From assembly GCA_043759595.1 (NCBI GenBank), contig JAYVLG010000172.1:1-38067 (forward strand): 38,067 nucleotides of DNA, given 5' to 3'. Shown here piece by piece: positions 26,165 through 34,599 of the stretch. The position numbers and the translations under genes are program-made. Positions within the stretch are counted from its first letter, which is position 1; each line of letters opens with the position of its first letter. The stretch comes from Sulfurirhabdus sp043759595 (GTDB lineage Bacteria; Pseudomonadota; Gammaproteobacteria; Burkholderiales; SMCO01). Below the pieces are notes generated by a model. That model did no database searches. It saw only the letters and a program-made list of their open reading frames with translations, and was not told where the DNA came from.

Positions 26165-26857
26165 CACCTTTCTATCCCTGGCTGGCTTAGCCAAGCATTC
26201 CTCTGCATTCTCAACCTGCAGAGCAAAGTCTCGCCTTCGCCAGCACGCTACTCTGACCCCTTTTCAACATACCCATGTCATGTTGCAAAAGAACTTTAGC
26301 CTATAGATTCTTTTATGCTCCCCCCTCAAACCAGATAGACAAAACACCTTAGCCCTGCATGAAGATTTATTAGCATTTTTGTGGCAATTAACTTTATTGT
26401 CGTTATCCTTTCTCAAGCGCAGCAATACACTCTATTCCACCACAAAAAACGCAACATAATATGACAAAATTCGCCACATTGTGCCGTAATTAGTTGCAAT
26501 TTAGTCTGCTTTTACTCTGTTTATTTGAATATATTTAGGCGTTTCATAAATCACACGCTTCAATTATGCGCGGATACTTGACAAACCAATTAGATAAATT
26601 TGTATGGCGTATTTCTTGCTTAAACTAATAGTTAATCCAATTTTTATTATTTTTTGACAAGACGATATAAATCGCGAAAGTTATCACATCACGACTTACA
26701 GCGTATTTTCATACAACGCTGGCCCTGTTTTTTATTTGTAGCCCACAAATAAGCAATTTGAATTTTTCAACATCATCTGCAAAATACGCCAGTCGCTTAC
26801 TTTGCAACCTTCTTTGATATGTATGATTCCAATATTACCAATGAGGTGGAGATCACA
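26165..26857. other. AT-rich gap between ftsX and the DUF1800 gene
   Basis: These roughly 690 bases are conspicuously richer in A and T than the flanking genes. They contain no convincing reading frame and no clear ftsX terminator. The best promoter-like pair is TTGACA (26578-26583), a 17-base spacer and TGTATG (26601-26606), whose -10 is poor. A second TTGACA at 26654-26659 lacks a -10 partner. A long leader for the DUF1800 gene is therefore possible. No insertion-sequence ends, direct repeats or tRNA remnants were found by eye. Confidence 0.55.
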
Positions 26858-28528
26858 ATGGAAGTAATAAGAGATGCAATTGCAGAGTTAAAAGAAAAGC
26901 ACATTGACAAAGTGATATACAAAAGACGAGGAAAAGAAATACTTGATCTAGAATTGCGATGCGATTACAGACGTAAAACCAGACATTTTCTCATCGACAA
27001 ACCCGATAAATACTGCCCTCGCGACCCAAAACCGGGAAGTGGCGGCACCGGATCCACAACACCTCCACCCAGCACGAACGGAACGCCAGGAAACGGCAAT
27101 ACAACACCGTCACAACCTGGCACAGGCAGTACACCAGCAAACCCGACTTCTCCGGCAAGTGAAATGGATTTAGCACTACTAGCAGTAACGCGCTTAAGCT
27201 ACGGTCCAGCTACTGGCGAGCTGGATAATGTCACCAAGATGAAGTTCAGTGCCTGGCTAAATCAGCAACTCAACCCCAGCCAAATTGACGATAGTGCTCT
27301 GGATCAGCGGTTGGCTGCGATTCTCGCCCTGAGCCAAACCAATGCACAACTGCGCGATTCCACAACTATCAGCGCACAAAAGCGATCTTTGTCGGATGAG
27401 CTTTTATCTGCCACATTGTTACGCAAAGTAATGAGCAAACGCCAGCTACTGGAAATCATGACCGAATTCTGGAGCGATCATTTTAATGTCGACATTAACA
27501 AAGATGGTGTACTACCTCTCAAATTTGCCGACGATAAAGGCATCAGAGCCAATGCACTCGGACGATTTCGCAATTTATTAGGCCATAGCGCTCATAGCCC
27601 AGCCATGCTCTATTATCTGGATAATCGCGTAAATCGTGGTAAAAGCCCCAATGAAAACTACGCTCGGGAAATCATGGAACTCCACTCTCTGGGGGTGAAA
27701 GGCGGCTATACAGAGATGGACGTTAAGGAAGTTGCACGATGCTTTACCGGCTGGACTGTTAACCAGACCACAGGGGAGTTCATGTTTGATGCAACCATTC
27801 ACGACAACGGAACCAAAAATGTGCTCGGATATGCCATACCTTCTAATGGACAACAGGAGGGTCTGATGGTACTGGATATACTGGCCAACCACCCTTCAAC
27901 AGCTCAGTTCATCTCAAAAAAACTATGCCAAAAACTGGTCAGTGATAATCCTTCAAGCAGCTTGATCGCAGAAATAAGTAATGTATTCATGGCAAACCAG
28001 GGCAATATCGCCCAAACCATTCGCGCCATCACGATGACTGCCGAGTTTGGCGCCTCACAAGGCAAAAAATTACGTCGACCACTTGAATATACGGCGGCTG
28101 CTTTGAGAGTACTGGGGGCCAGTTTAGAAAAGCCAACTGCCTTGAGTAACTATCTGAATCATATGGATCAATTTCCTTTCTCATGGCAACCGCCAACAGG
28201 TTACCCAGACAGCGCCGTATCCTGGTTAAATGCCACTGGGCTCCTCACACGCTGGAACTTGGCACAGGCTTTGACGAAAGGCATAACTGGCATCAGTGTG
28301 AACTTGACAGGTCTCATTGGTCCCACACTCACTGCCGAAGGCATCACCTCGCAACTTGAACAGCGATGTTTAGGCAAACCGCTATCACCCACATCCCATA
28401 ACACCATTGTGACGCTTTTGGCAGGCGGGCAACCCACAACCCAGCCTTTACCTGCTGCAACTCTCGCACAACTGCTACCAGCGACGATAGGCGCATTGCT
28501 ATCCAGCCCAGAGTTCCAAGTGAAATAG
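26858..28528 (+). CDS. DUF1800 domain-containing protein with unusual N terminus
   Basis: This 556-residue protein has a typical DUF1800 body from about 103 to the end. Hallmarks are LLRKVMSKRQLLEIMTEFWSD, NENYAREIMELHSLGVKGGY and VARCFTGWTV. The function of the family is unknown. The first 53 residues (EVIRDAIAELKEKHIDKVI..., charged, with cysteines at 35 and 53) match no family I recognise. They are joined to the body by a Gly/Ser/Thr/Pro linker (about 54-101). No signal peptide or lipobox is present, although many relatives are exported. ATG 26858 is chosen because GGAG lies six bases before it; a frame 13 codons longer lacks such a site. It is followed after 29 bases by the DUF1501 gene. 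Confidence 0.88.
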   Translation: MEVIRDAIAELKEKHIDKVIYKRRGKEILDLELRCDYRRKTRHFLIDKPDKYCPRDPKPGSGGTGSTTPPPSTNGTPGNGNTTPSQPGTGSTPANPTSPASEMDLALLAVTRLSYGPATGELDNVTKMKFSAWLNQQLNPSQIDDSALDQRLAAILALSQTNAQLRDSTTISAQKRSLSDELLSATLLRKVMSKRQLLEIMTEFWSDHFNVDINKDGVLPLKFADDKGIRANALGRFRNLLGHSAHSPAMLYYLDNRVNRGKSPNENYAREIMELHSLGVKGGYTEMDVKEVARCFTGWTVNQTTGEFMFDATIHDNGTKNVLGYAIPSNGQQEGLMVLDILANHPSTAQFISKKLCQKLVSDNPSSSLIAEISNVFMANQGNIAQTIRAITMTAEFGASQGKKLRRPLEYTAAALRVLGASLEKPTALSNYLNHMDQFPFSWQPPTGYPDSAVSWLNATGLLTRWNLAQALTKGITGISVNLTGLIGPTLTAEGITSQLEQRCLGKPLSPTSHNTIVTLLAGGQPTTQPLPAATLAQLLPATIGALLSSPEFQVK

Positions 28529-28557
28529 TCCAGCCCGCTTATACCAGGAGTTTTAAA

Positions 28558-29784
28558 ATGAATAAAATCACAAGACGTGCATTTTTAAAAATGGGAGGCG
28601 GGCTAGCCGCCGTATCTGCTGCAAACGGAATAGTACCCCAACTTGCTTTTGCTGCACCTGGCAGCTACAGAGGCGATACCTTGATAACGGTCTTCCTGCG
28701 TGGAGGTGCGGACACTTTAAATCTGGTCGTGCCCTATGGCGAACCCGCCTACTATGCCAACCGAACAACCATTGCCATTCCCGCACCCAGGGCAGGGAAA
28801 ACTGGAGCAGCACTGGATTTGGATGGTTTTTTTGGTTTCCATCCCGCAGCAACCTCATTACACGCGCTTTTCAAGCAAAAAACACTGGCAATCATTAATG
28901 CAGCCGGGTCGCCAGATCCTTCGCGTTCTCACTTTGAGCAGCAAGACTATATTGAATCCGGCACGCCAGGCAACCCTTTCCAGGGAAGCGGATGGATTGG
29001 GCGCCACCTCCAGAGCCTGGGCATTACCGCAGAGACATTTACTGCTGTTGGACTCAGCTCTCACACCCAAAAATCACTTCGCGGCACAATCCCTCCCCTG
29101 GGACTTGATAGTCTGGCTGGGTTTAGAATATCCGGTGGCACCAGCGTAGAACTCGCATTACGAAGTATGTACTCTGGCACTGACGCACTAGCAGCAGCAA
29201 GTACACAAACCCTGAGTGCCATCAGCCTGACCTCGGGTATTACATCATCCCCCTATCAGCCTGCAAATGGCGCTATATATCCCACCAATACATTTGGCCG
29301 CCAAATGGCAAACATAGCTCAAATGATCAAGGCCAACATTGGTTTAGCCGCTGCCAACATTGATCTGGGCGGATGGGATACCCATTCAAGTGAAGGGGGC
29401 GCAACGGGGTCGTTTGCAAACAATGTTGCCACACTGGCAAATTCACTCGGAGCACTGAACACCGATCTGGGCAACCTCATGGGACAAGTCACTGTGGTCG
29501 TCATGACAGAATTCGGGCGACGCATCAAAGAAAATGCATCGGGTGGGACAGATCACGGTCATGGCAGTGCAATGATCGCGATGGGCGGCAACATACTGGG
29601 CGGAAAAGTATACGGTCGCTGGCCAGGCCTTTCAACTGCTTCTCAGGACCAGGGAGATTTAGCTGTAACTACAGACTTTAGAACAGTATTAGGCGAAATT
29701 GTACTTAAAAGGCTTGGCAATCCCAGGCTGGATCAGGTATTTCCCGGCTTTACCTTAAACCCGCTAGGTTTGGCAGTCGGCTAA
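28558..29784 (+). CDS. DUF1501 domain-containing protein, Tat-exported
   Basis: This 408-residue protein starts MNKITRRAFLKMGGG, a twin-arginine signal (R6-R7, then FLK) with probable cleavage after AFA (30-32). Family motifs are VFLRGGADTLNLVVP, GWDTHSSEGG, MTEFGRRIKEN and GTDHGHGSAM. DUF1501 proteins are distantly related to the alkaline phosphatase/sulfatase fold, but no substrate is known. DUF1800-DUF1501 pairs recur across many phyla, so the two proteins probably work together in the periplasm or at the surface. AGGAG lies eight bases before the ATG. A 10-bp stem-loop follows the stop. Confidence 0.92.
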   Translation: MNKITRRAFLKMGGGLAAVSAANGIVPQLAFAAPGSYRGDTLITVFLRGGADTLNLVVPYGEPAYYANRTTIAIPAPRAGKTGAALDLDGFFGFHPAATSLHALFKQKTLAIINAAGSPDPSRSHFEQQDYIESGTPGNPFQGSGWIGRHLQSLGITAETFTAVGLSSHTQKSLRGTIPPLGLDSLAGFRISGGTSVELALRSMYSGTDALAAASTQTLSAISLTSGITSSPYQPANGAIYPTNTFGRQMANIAQMIKANIGLAAANIDLGGWDTHSSEGGATGSFANNVATLANSLGALNTDLGNLMGQVTVVVMTEFGRRIKENASGGTDHGHGSAMIAMGGNILGGKVYGRWPGLSTASQDQGDLAVTTDFRTVLGEIVLKRLGNPRLDQVFPGFTLNPLGLAVG

Positions 29785-29795
29785 TCATGCAATAC

Positions 29796-29823
29796 CGCAC
29801 TGCTCCAATTAACGAGCAGTGCG
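29796..29823 (+). terminator. Stem-loop after the DUF1501 gene
   Basis: CGCACTGCTC (29796-29805) and GAGCAGTGCG (29814-29823) are perfect 10-bp complements around an 8-base loop, 11 bases past the stop. No T run follows, so it may protect the mRNA 3' end or terminate weakly rather than act as a classic terminator. Confidence 0.5.
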
Positions 29824-29988
29824 AGCAAGCTCAATCTCATCAAAATCGCTCTCAACCAATATCCATTTATCCAATTAAATAGGCACTTGAACACAACATA
29901 TTATTTAAAAGCCCCCGTAATTTACATTCACAATAATCACACCTTTATTGCAAAATCAATATAGTAATAAAGGAACTTTCTCCATATG

Positions 29989-30018
29989 TTGGCACTCTTA
30001 CTCTCCGAGTGCTAGAAT
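29989..30018 (+). promoter_or_regulatory. CIRCE operator (HrcA site) covering the rpoH promoter
   Basis: TTGGCACTC (29989-29997), nine bases, then GAGTGCTAG (30007-30015) match the CIRCE consensus TTAGCACTC-N9-GAGTGCTAA at 16 of 18 positions with the exact spacing. The same bases make a sigma-70 promoter: TTGGCA (29989-29994), an 18-base spacer, and TAGAAT (30013-30018), each one mismatch from consensus. Start of transcription near 30025 would leave a leader of about 16 bases before rpoH. A second, weaker promoter, TTTACA (29921-29926)-N17-TTTATT, lies upstream. HrcA binding would block RNA polymerase at the proximal promoter. Confidence 0.85.
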
Positions 30019-30040
30019 TATATCTAGGAGGAATTAATAC

Positions 30041-30901
30041 ATGACCCAAGCTTTAGCGTTTCCCTCACCTTATTCAGTTCCCAGCCTGGAAAGCTACATT
30101 CACACAGTGAATTCGCTTCCTATGCTGACGCCAGACGAAGAACTTAATCTTGGTCGTCGTCTGAAAGTAGACAACGATGTTGAGGCTGCGCATACTTTGG
30201 TACTTTCTCATTTACGCGTTGTTGTTAACATTGCGCGTGGTTACACAGGGTATGGGTTGCCACAGGCCGACCTGATTCAGGAAGGCAACATTGGCTTGAT
30301 GAAAGCGGTTAAACGCTTTGATCCGGAACGCGGTGTACGACTAGTGTCGTTTGCTGTTCACTGGATCCGTGCTGAAATTCATGAATTTGTCTTGCGTAAC
30401 TGGCGCCTGGTAAAAATTGCGACAACCAAAGCCCAGCGCAAACTGTTTTTCAACTTGCGCAGCATGAAGACCGGACATGGCCATTTAAGCCATGAAGAAA
30501 TTCAGAATATGGCGAAGCAGTTAGGAGTCAAGCCGGAAGAAGTGACTGAAATGGAAACCAGGTTATCAGGCCAGGACATCTCATTAGAGCCCGTTGGTGA
30601 TGATGAAGAGTACAGCTATGGACCGATTGCTTTCCTTGCAGATCCCCATGCTGAACCCGATCAGCAGTTGGAAGCTGAAGAGTCTGAAAGAATACGCAGT
30701 GATGGTATGAAACTGGCGCTCGACAGTCTGGATGATCGTTCACGGCGCATTATTGAAGCACGCTGGCTCACAGAAAAAGACAGCGCTACTTTGCACGATC
30801 TTGCTGCGGAGTTTTCTGTTTCCGCCGAACGTATCCGTCAGATCGAGCAGAAAGCGTTACAAAAAATGAAAACCATTATGGGTGCTGGCGCTACTGTATA
30901 A
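30041..30901 (+). CDS. rpoH: RNA polymerase sigma-32 (heat-shock) factor RpoH
   Basis: RpoH directs transcription of heat-shock genes. The 286-residue protein has region 1.2 (SLESYIHTVNSLPMLTPDEE), region 2 (DLIQEGNIGLMKAVKRFDPERGVRLVSFAVHWIRAEI), the RpoH box QRKLFFNLRSMK that identifies the subgroup, region 3, and region 4 with the helix-turn-helix LHDLAAEFSVSAERIRQIEQKALQKM. An optimal AGGAGG (30026-30031) lies nine bases before ATG. Its own promoter carries a CIRCE operator. The very short expected leader would leave little room for the long RNA thermosensor known from enteric rpoH. A bidirectional terminator follows. Confidence 0.97.
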   Translation: MTQALAFPSPYSVPSLESYIHTVNSLPMLTPDEELNLGRRLKVDNDVEAAHTLVLSHLRVVVNIARGYTGYGLPQADLIQEGNIGLMKAVKRFDPERGVRLVSFAVHWIRAEIHEFVLRNWRLVKIATTKAQRKLFFNLRSMKTGHGHLSHEEIQNMAKQLGVKPEEVTEMETRLSGQDISLEPVGDDEEYSYGPIAFLADPHAEPDQQLEAEESERIRSDGMKLALDSLDDRSRRIIEARWLTEKDSATLHDLAAEFSVSAERIRQIEQKALQKMKTIMGAGATV

Positions 30902-30915
30902 TGCCAGTGCAGACG

Positions 30916-30947
30916 AAAAAAAAACCGCACAACGTGCGGTTTTTTTT
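30916..30947. terminator. Bidirectional terminator between rpoH and the cco cluster
   Basis: CCGCAC (30925-30930), loop AAC, GTGCGG (30934-30939), then eight T (30940-30947) stop the plus-strand rpoH transcript. Nine A before the stem (30916-30924) give the matching T run for minus-strand transcripts arriving from the small membrane-peptide gene. Position and symmetry make it the shared end of two convergent units. Confidence 0.93.
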
Positions 30948-30965
30948 ATTCCTGAATTCCTGCTA

Positions 30966-31064
30966 TCAAGCGAGAATCACGCTCAAAAAGCTCATCCATG
31001 CAAATACAATCAAACCCACAACCAAGGTCATGGGAAGATTTTCTTTTCTAAAAAATGCAGCCAT
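30966..31064 (-). CDS. Small single-span membrane peptide at the end of the cco cluster
   Basis: This 32-codon frame begins MAAFFRKENLPMTLVVGLIV and continues FAWMSFLSVILA. A positively charged start (RK) is followed by one hydrophobic segment (about 11-32), so an N-in single-pass topology is likely. GGAG (31073-31076) lies eight bases before ATG. It starts 43 bases after the ccoS stop on the same strand and ends just before the shared terminator, so it looks like the last gene of the ccoGHIS unit. Small subunits such as CcoM of Pseudomonas stutzeri or CydX have this size and form, but no sequence similarity is claimed. It could also be a chance frame. Confidence 0.6.
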   Translation of the reverse strand: MAAFFRKENLPMTLVVGLIVFAWMSFLSVILA

Positions 31065-31107
31065 TTCAAATACTCCAAATCTGATTAAAACTTATTCTCA
31101 TTCTAAT

Positions 31108-31293
31108 CTATTCTTCTTTATCTTTCAACCTATTGTGCGGTATAAGAGGATCATCATCATCCATTAAAATACGTTGCGCCGGGCCTTCCATATCCTCAAA
31201 CTGCCCACTTTTGATAGCCCAAAAAATACCCAAACCAGCCGCAATAATCATTACAGCAGTAAGACTCAATAAAAATACCAGAATACCTGTCAT
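31108..31293 (-). CDS. ccoS: cbb3 oxidase maturation protein CcoS
   Basis: CcoS is a small membrane protein needed for cofactor insertion into cbb3 oxidase. The product is 61 residues from ATG 31293 (a TTG three codons earlier is possible). GGA lies six bases before the ATG. It has one span (about 3-24), then the family signature FWAIKSGQFEDMEGPAQRILMDDD and a charged tail. It is 103 bases downstream of ccoI, the usual position, and that spacer shows no gene. Confidence 0.93.
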   Translation of the reverse strand: MTGILVFLLSLTAVMIIAAGLGIFWAIKSGQFEDMEGPAQRILMDDDDPLIPHNRLKDKEE

Positions 31294-31396
31294 ATAATCC
31301 AAACATTCAAATGCAAAAATTCAAATACCGCTATTTTATTGCCTTTAATTGACGCACTTCAAAATCCACATATTTACTGTATTAAACTGTTTATTT

Positions 31397-33805
31397 CTAC
31401 TTTAATCGAAGTGCATTTAACACCACAATAAGAGAACTGGTCGACATCCCTAACGAAGCCAGCCAAGGCGGAACAAACCCCATTGCTGCAAAAGGCAATG
31501 CAAGAAAGTTATAACCAATTGCCCAGACGAAATTCTGTCGGATAACTTTTATCGACTCTCGCCCAAGTTCAATGGCGTGCCAAATTTCCACGAGCTTTTC
31601 TGATAACAATACAATATCGCTACTCGCATGCGCAACTTGCGTACCACCGCCCATTGCAAATGAAACCTGCGCACCAGCCAGAACCGGCGCATCATTCACA
31701 CCATCTCCGATCATGGCGACTACATCACCTTCTTTTTGCATCACTTGCAGCGCGGCAAGTTTATCTTCAGGACGCATACTCGCCTTATATGTGTCGATAG
31801 CCAGTTTATCAGCAAAATATTTTACAGCATCCTCAGAATCACCACTCAGAATTGATACGCGTATACCTGCTTGCTTTAGCTTCGCAACCAGCTCAATTGC
31901 ATCTGTCCGTAGCTCATCGGACAATACAAATGCGCCCAAAGTTTGCTTTTCACTGGCTAACCACACCACCGTCGCCCCCGCCTGAATACCTTCTGAAAGC
32001 CCCAGCTCAGTTGCGGATCTGTTTTCAGCTACAGTGATATTTCCCAGCGTATAAGCTACGCCATCGATTACCCCTGACACGCCTTTTCCTGGAATATTCT
32101 GCGCCTTTTCAACGCGAAATAATGCGCTTTGGTCCACTGCATTTAAAAAACTCGCAGCAAGTGGATGTTCTGATGCCTGTTCCAGACTGGCTGCTAATCG
32201 CAGACATAGCTCAGCATCAACATTGCCCAGTGCTACGGTTTTTTGCAGAACCGGTTTACCATAAGTGAGTGTGCCGGTTTTATCGAAAACTACATGATTC
32301 ACTTGTGCGAGCGTTTCCAAGGCGTGCCCCCGGGTCAGCAGGGTTCCCCTTTGCAACAAATGCGACCCTGCTGCAGCCATGGCAGCCGGCGCTGCAATAG
32401 ACAATGCGCAAGGGCACGTCACCACCAGCACAGCAAGCACCACTTCAAATGTTTTACTTGGGTCTATCCACAGCCAGATTCCACCTGCAATCAGTGTCAA
32501 TACCAGCAGAACCGCAGTAAAGTAACCTGCCACTCTGTCCGCCATTTGTGCGATTCGTGGCTTTTCAGCTTGCGCGCGATCCAGCATTCTGACGATACCT
32601 GCAAGCACGGTATTTTCCCCCACTCCACTCACTTGCAGGAATAAGGGTCCATCCAGATTAATACTGCCAGCAATGACAGAATCTCCTGGTTTTTTAGGAA
32701 CAGAACGGCTTTCTCCCGTCAGCAAGGCTTCATCTGCACTACTTTCACCTTCCACCACCACGGCATCCGCAGCTATAGCCTCTCCTGGCTTGGCAAGAAT
32801 GATATCGCCCAATTCCAGATCCAATACTGGCACGGCCTCTTGTCGCCCATCCTTAATTCTGATCGTCATGGCCGGTGCGAGCTTTAAAAGGTTCTCTGCC
32901 GCCTCTACAGATTTTTCTTTGGCACCTTGTTCCAGAAACCGGGCAGCAAGCAGAAACAGGGCAAACATGGTTATTGCATCAAAATACACCACGCCTTTCC
33001 CATGAAAAGTAATCCAGGTGCTGCCTATGAAAGCACTGATTATGGCGATACTGACAGGAACATCCATTGAAAGTTTACGCGAACGTAATGCATACCAGGC
33101 ACTGCGATAAAAAGGTAACGCCGCGTAGAACACAACAGGAAGGGTAAGTCCCAGACTAACGTAACGCATGAGTTGAACTGTACTGGTTTCCATTCCAAAT
33201 GCAGCGCCAGCATACAATGCAACCGCAAGCATCATCACTTGCGCAGCGGATAAACCAGCTATAGCAATGCGTCTTAAATCCAGCTTGCGTTTCTTTTGAC
33301 GTAACGCATCTGAAGTCTGCGCATTATAAGGATGAGCGTTGTAACCTAATAACTGTATTTCAGCCAGAATTGACGATAACTTGATGACACTTTCGTCCCA
33401 GCTGATGCGTGCTCGATGGGTTGCATAATTGACCTGGGCTGACTTTACACCTGACAGCTGCTTGAGATGCCGTTCATTGAGCCATATGCAAGCTGCACAC
33501 GTAATACCTTCAAGAATTAACACTGCTTCCTTGATATGGGCCTCGTTTTCAATGACGAAGCTTTTCTGAATATCCGGATGGTCATACAAGGAAAGTTTTT
33601 TTAGTTCATCAGGCACTACATCCTGACCGCTTGGCGGCATTGAAGTCCGGTGCAGGTAATAGTCTTGCAGGCCATTATCAACAATGGTCTTTGCTACAGC
33701 CTGGCATCCGTGGCAACACATACTACGTGACTCGCCATTTATTTTGACAGTCAGCTCCAGATCATCAGGAACTGGCTGGCCACAGTGGAAGCAAGTGGAT
33801 TTCAT
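31397..33805 (-). CDS. ccoI: Cu(+)-translocating P-type ATPase CcoI (FixI)
   Basis: CcoI is the copper-exporting P1B ATPase that supplies copper for the CcoN subunit. The 802-residue protein begins with a Cys-rich zinc-ribbon-like segment (CFHC at 5-8, CCHGC at 30-34), as in FixI proteins. A heavy-metal domain follows with CAAC at 103-106, then eight membrane spans. TGES is at 363-366, the membrane copper site CPC is at 464-466, the phosphorylation motif DKTGTLT is at 508-514, and GDGVNDAP lies in the P domain. All functional motifs are intact. The ATG overlaps the ccoH stop by four bases. Confidence 0.96.
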   Translation of the reverse strand: MKSTCFHCGQPVPDDLELTVKINGESRSMCCHGCQAVAKTIVDNGLQDYYLHRTSMPPSGQDVVPDELKKLSLYDHPDIQKSFVIENEAHIKEAVLILEGITCAACIWLNERHLKQLSGVKSAQVNYATHRARISWDESVIKLSSILAEIQLLGYNAHPYNAQTSDALRQKKRKLDLRRIAIAGLSAAQVMMLAVALYAGAAFGMETSTVQLMRYVSLGLTLPVVFYAALPFYRSAWYALRSRKLSMDVPVSIAIISAFIGSTWITFHGKGVVYFDAITMFALFLLAARFLEQGAKEKSVEAAENLLKLAPAMTIRIKDGRQEAVPVLDLELGDIILAKPGEAIAADAVVVEGESSADEALLTGESRSVPKKPGDSVIAGSINLDGPLFLQVSGVGENTVLAGIVRMLDRAQAEKPRIAQMADRVAGYFTAVLLVLTLIAGGIWLWIDPSKTFEVVLAVLVVTCPCALSIAAPAAMAAAGSHLLQRGTLLTRGHALETLAQVNHVVFDKTGTLTYGKPVLQKTVALGNVDAELCLRLAASLEQASEHPLAASFLNAVDQSALFRVEKAQNIPGKGVSGVIDGVAYTLGNITVAENRSATELGLSEGIQAGATVVWLASEKQTLGAFVLSDELRTDAIELVAKLKQAGIRVSILSGDSEDAVKYFADKLAIDTYKASMRPEDKLAALQVMQKEGDVVAMIGDGVNDAPVLAGAQVSFAMGGGTQVAHASSDIVLLSEKLVEIWHAIELGRESIKVIRQNFVWAIGYNFLALPFAAMGFVPPWLASLGMSTSSLIVVLNALRLK

Positions 33806-34599
33806 TCAGACTTTAAAACAATGACGTTTTTTTGAACCTGAAATTGATCATCCTCTTTAGTCACATCTACTACGGCTACCCAACGGCCAAAGTATTGCAG
33901 CTTCACGACTGCCTGGTACACACCACCGCCTACTGCAGGCATGGCAATGCTCTTTTGATCATCCAGTGCAGTAGCAGGCCGCAACAGACTTAAACTGACC
34001 TTTGCATCGTTTACAGGCTCCTGCTGCTTATCTTTTATTTTCACAACGATTATATGGTCCTGGTTCTGTTTGAGTTGCTCAAGCCCTACCAATTCCACCT
34101 GCCAGCCCAATTTGCGTTGCCGCTCCAACTGTTTCAAATGCTGGTTCACTGCAGCTGCTGCGTCACCTTCATGTGCTACCACACCTGGAAAAGCGGTATT
34201 AGATCCTGCTCCAGCATGTTTTGCAGGAGGTAACAGCCATTTTGCGATGGTGGGAGACACACCTCTAGTTGCGATATACATCAGATTTGCCATGATGATA
34301 AACAAAATGACAAAAAAGCCTGTGATCAGTTTGGGTATCCAGTGCAAGGGCTGATTATCTTTGGATTTCCTGCTACCCAATAAAGTCAGCACTGTTGCCG
34401 TTGCGGTATAAACCGCAACATGCATAGATACGACTTCTCCACCGGGCCACTGCACCATGCTATAACCGATATAAGCCATTATCGGGAATACACCACTCAC
34501 GACCCCTCGCCAGTAATTGGAGACACCAAATAATTTCAGGGTAAAAAAAAGCACGGCTACTAATATCAGCCCGCCAAATAGCGTTTCAAGTAATGTCAT
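33802..34599 (-). CDS. ccoH: CcoH/FixH-type protein with extra N-terminal membrane spans
   Basis: CcoH helps assemble and stabilise cbb3 oxidase. This product has 265 residues, clearly longer than the roughly 160-170 of ordinary single-span CcoH. Three hydrophobic segments come first (about 4-24, 32-49 and 58-76). A fourth span (about 91-110, GFFVILFIIMANLMYIAT) matches the usual FixH anchor and is followed by the periplasmic beta-rich FixH domain, ending GGGVYQAVVKLQYFGRWVAVVDV. The N-terminal part may be an added module of unknown role. It overlaps ccoG and ccoI by four bases each, so translation is coupled. Confidence 0.85.
   Translation of the reverse strand: MTLLETLFGGLILVAVLFFTLKLFGVSNYWRGVVSGVFPIMAYIGYSMVQWPGGEVVSMHVAVYTATATVLTLLGSRKSKDNQPLHWIPKLITGFFVILFIIMANLMYIATRGVSPTIAKWLLPPAKHAGAGSNTAFPGVVAHEGDAAAAVNQHLKQLERQRKLGWQVELVGLEQLKQNQDHIIVVKIKDKQQEPVNDAKVSLSLLRPATALDDQKSIAMPAVGGGVYQAVVKLQYFGRWVAVVDVTKEDDQFQVQKNVIVLKSE

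Noticed and set aside
26578..26606. TTGACA-N17-TGTATG as promoter of the DUF1800 gene
   Set aside because: The -35 is perfect but the -10 matches only half of the consensus, in a very AT-rich region where such hits are expected; kept only as a remark.
30041..30901. Possibility that the sigma factor is RpoD/RpoS rather than RpoH
   Set aside because: The RpoH box QRKLFFNLR and the 286-residue length identify sigma-32.
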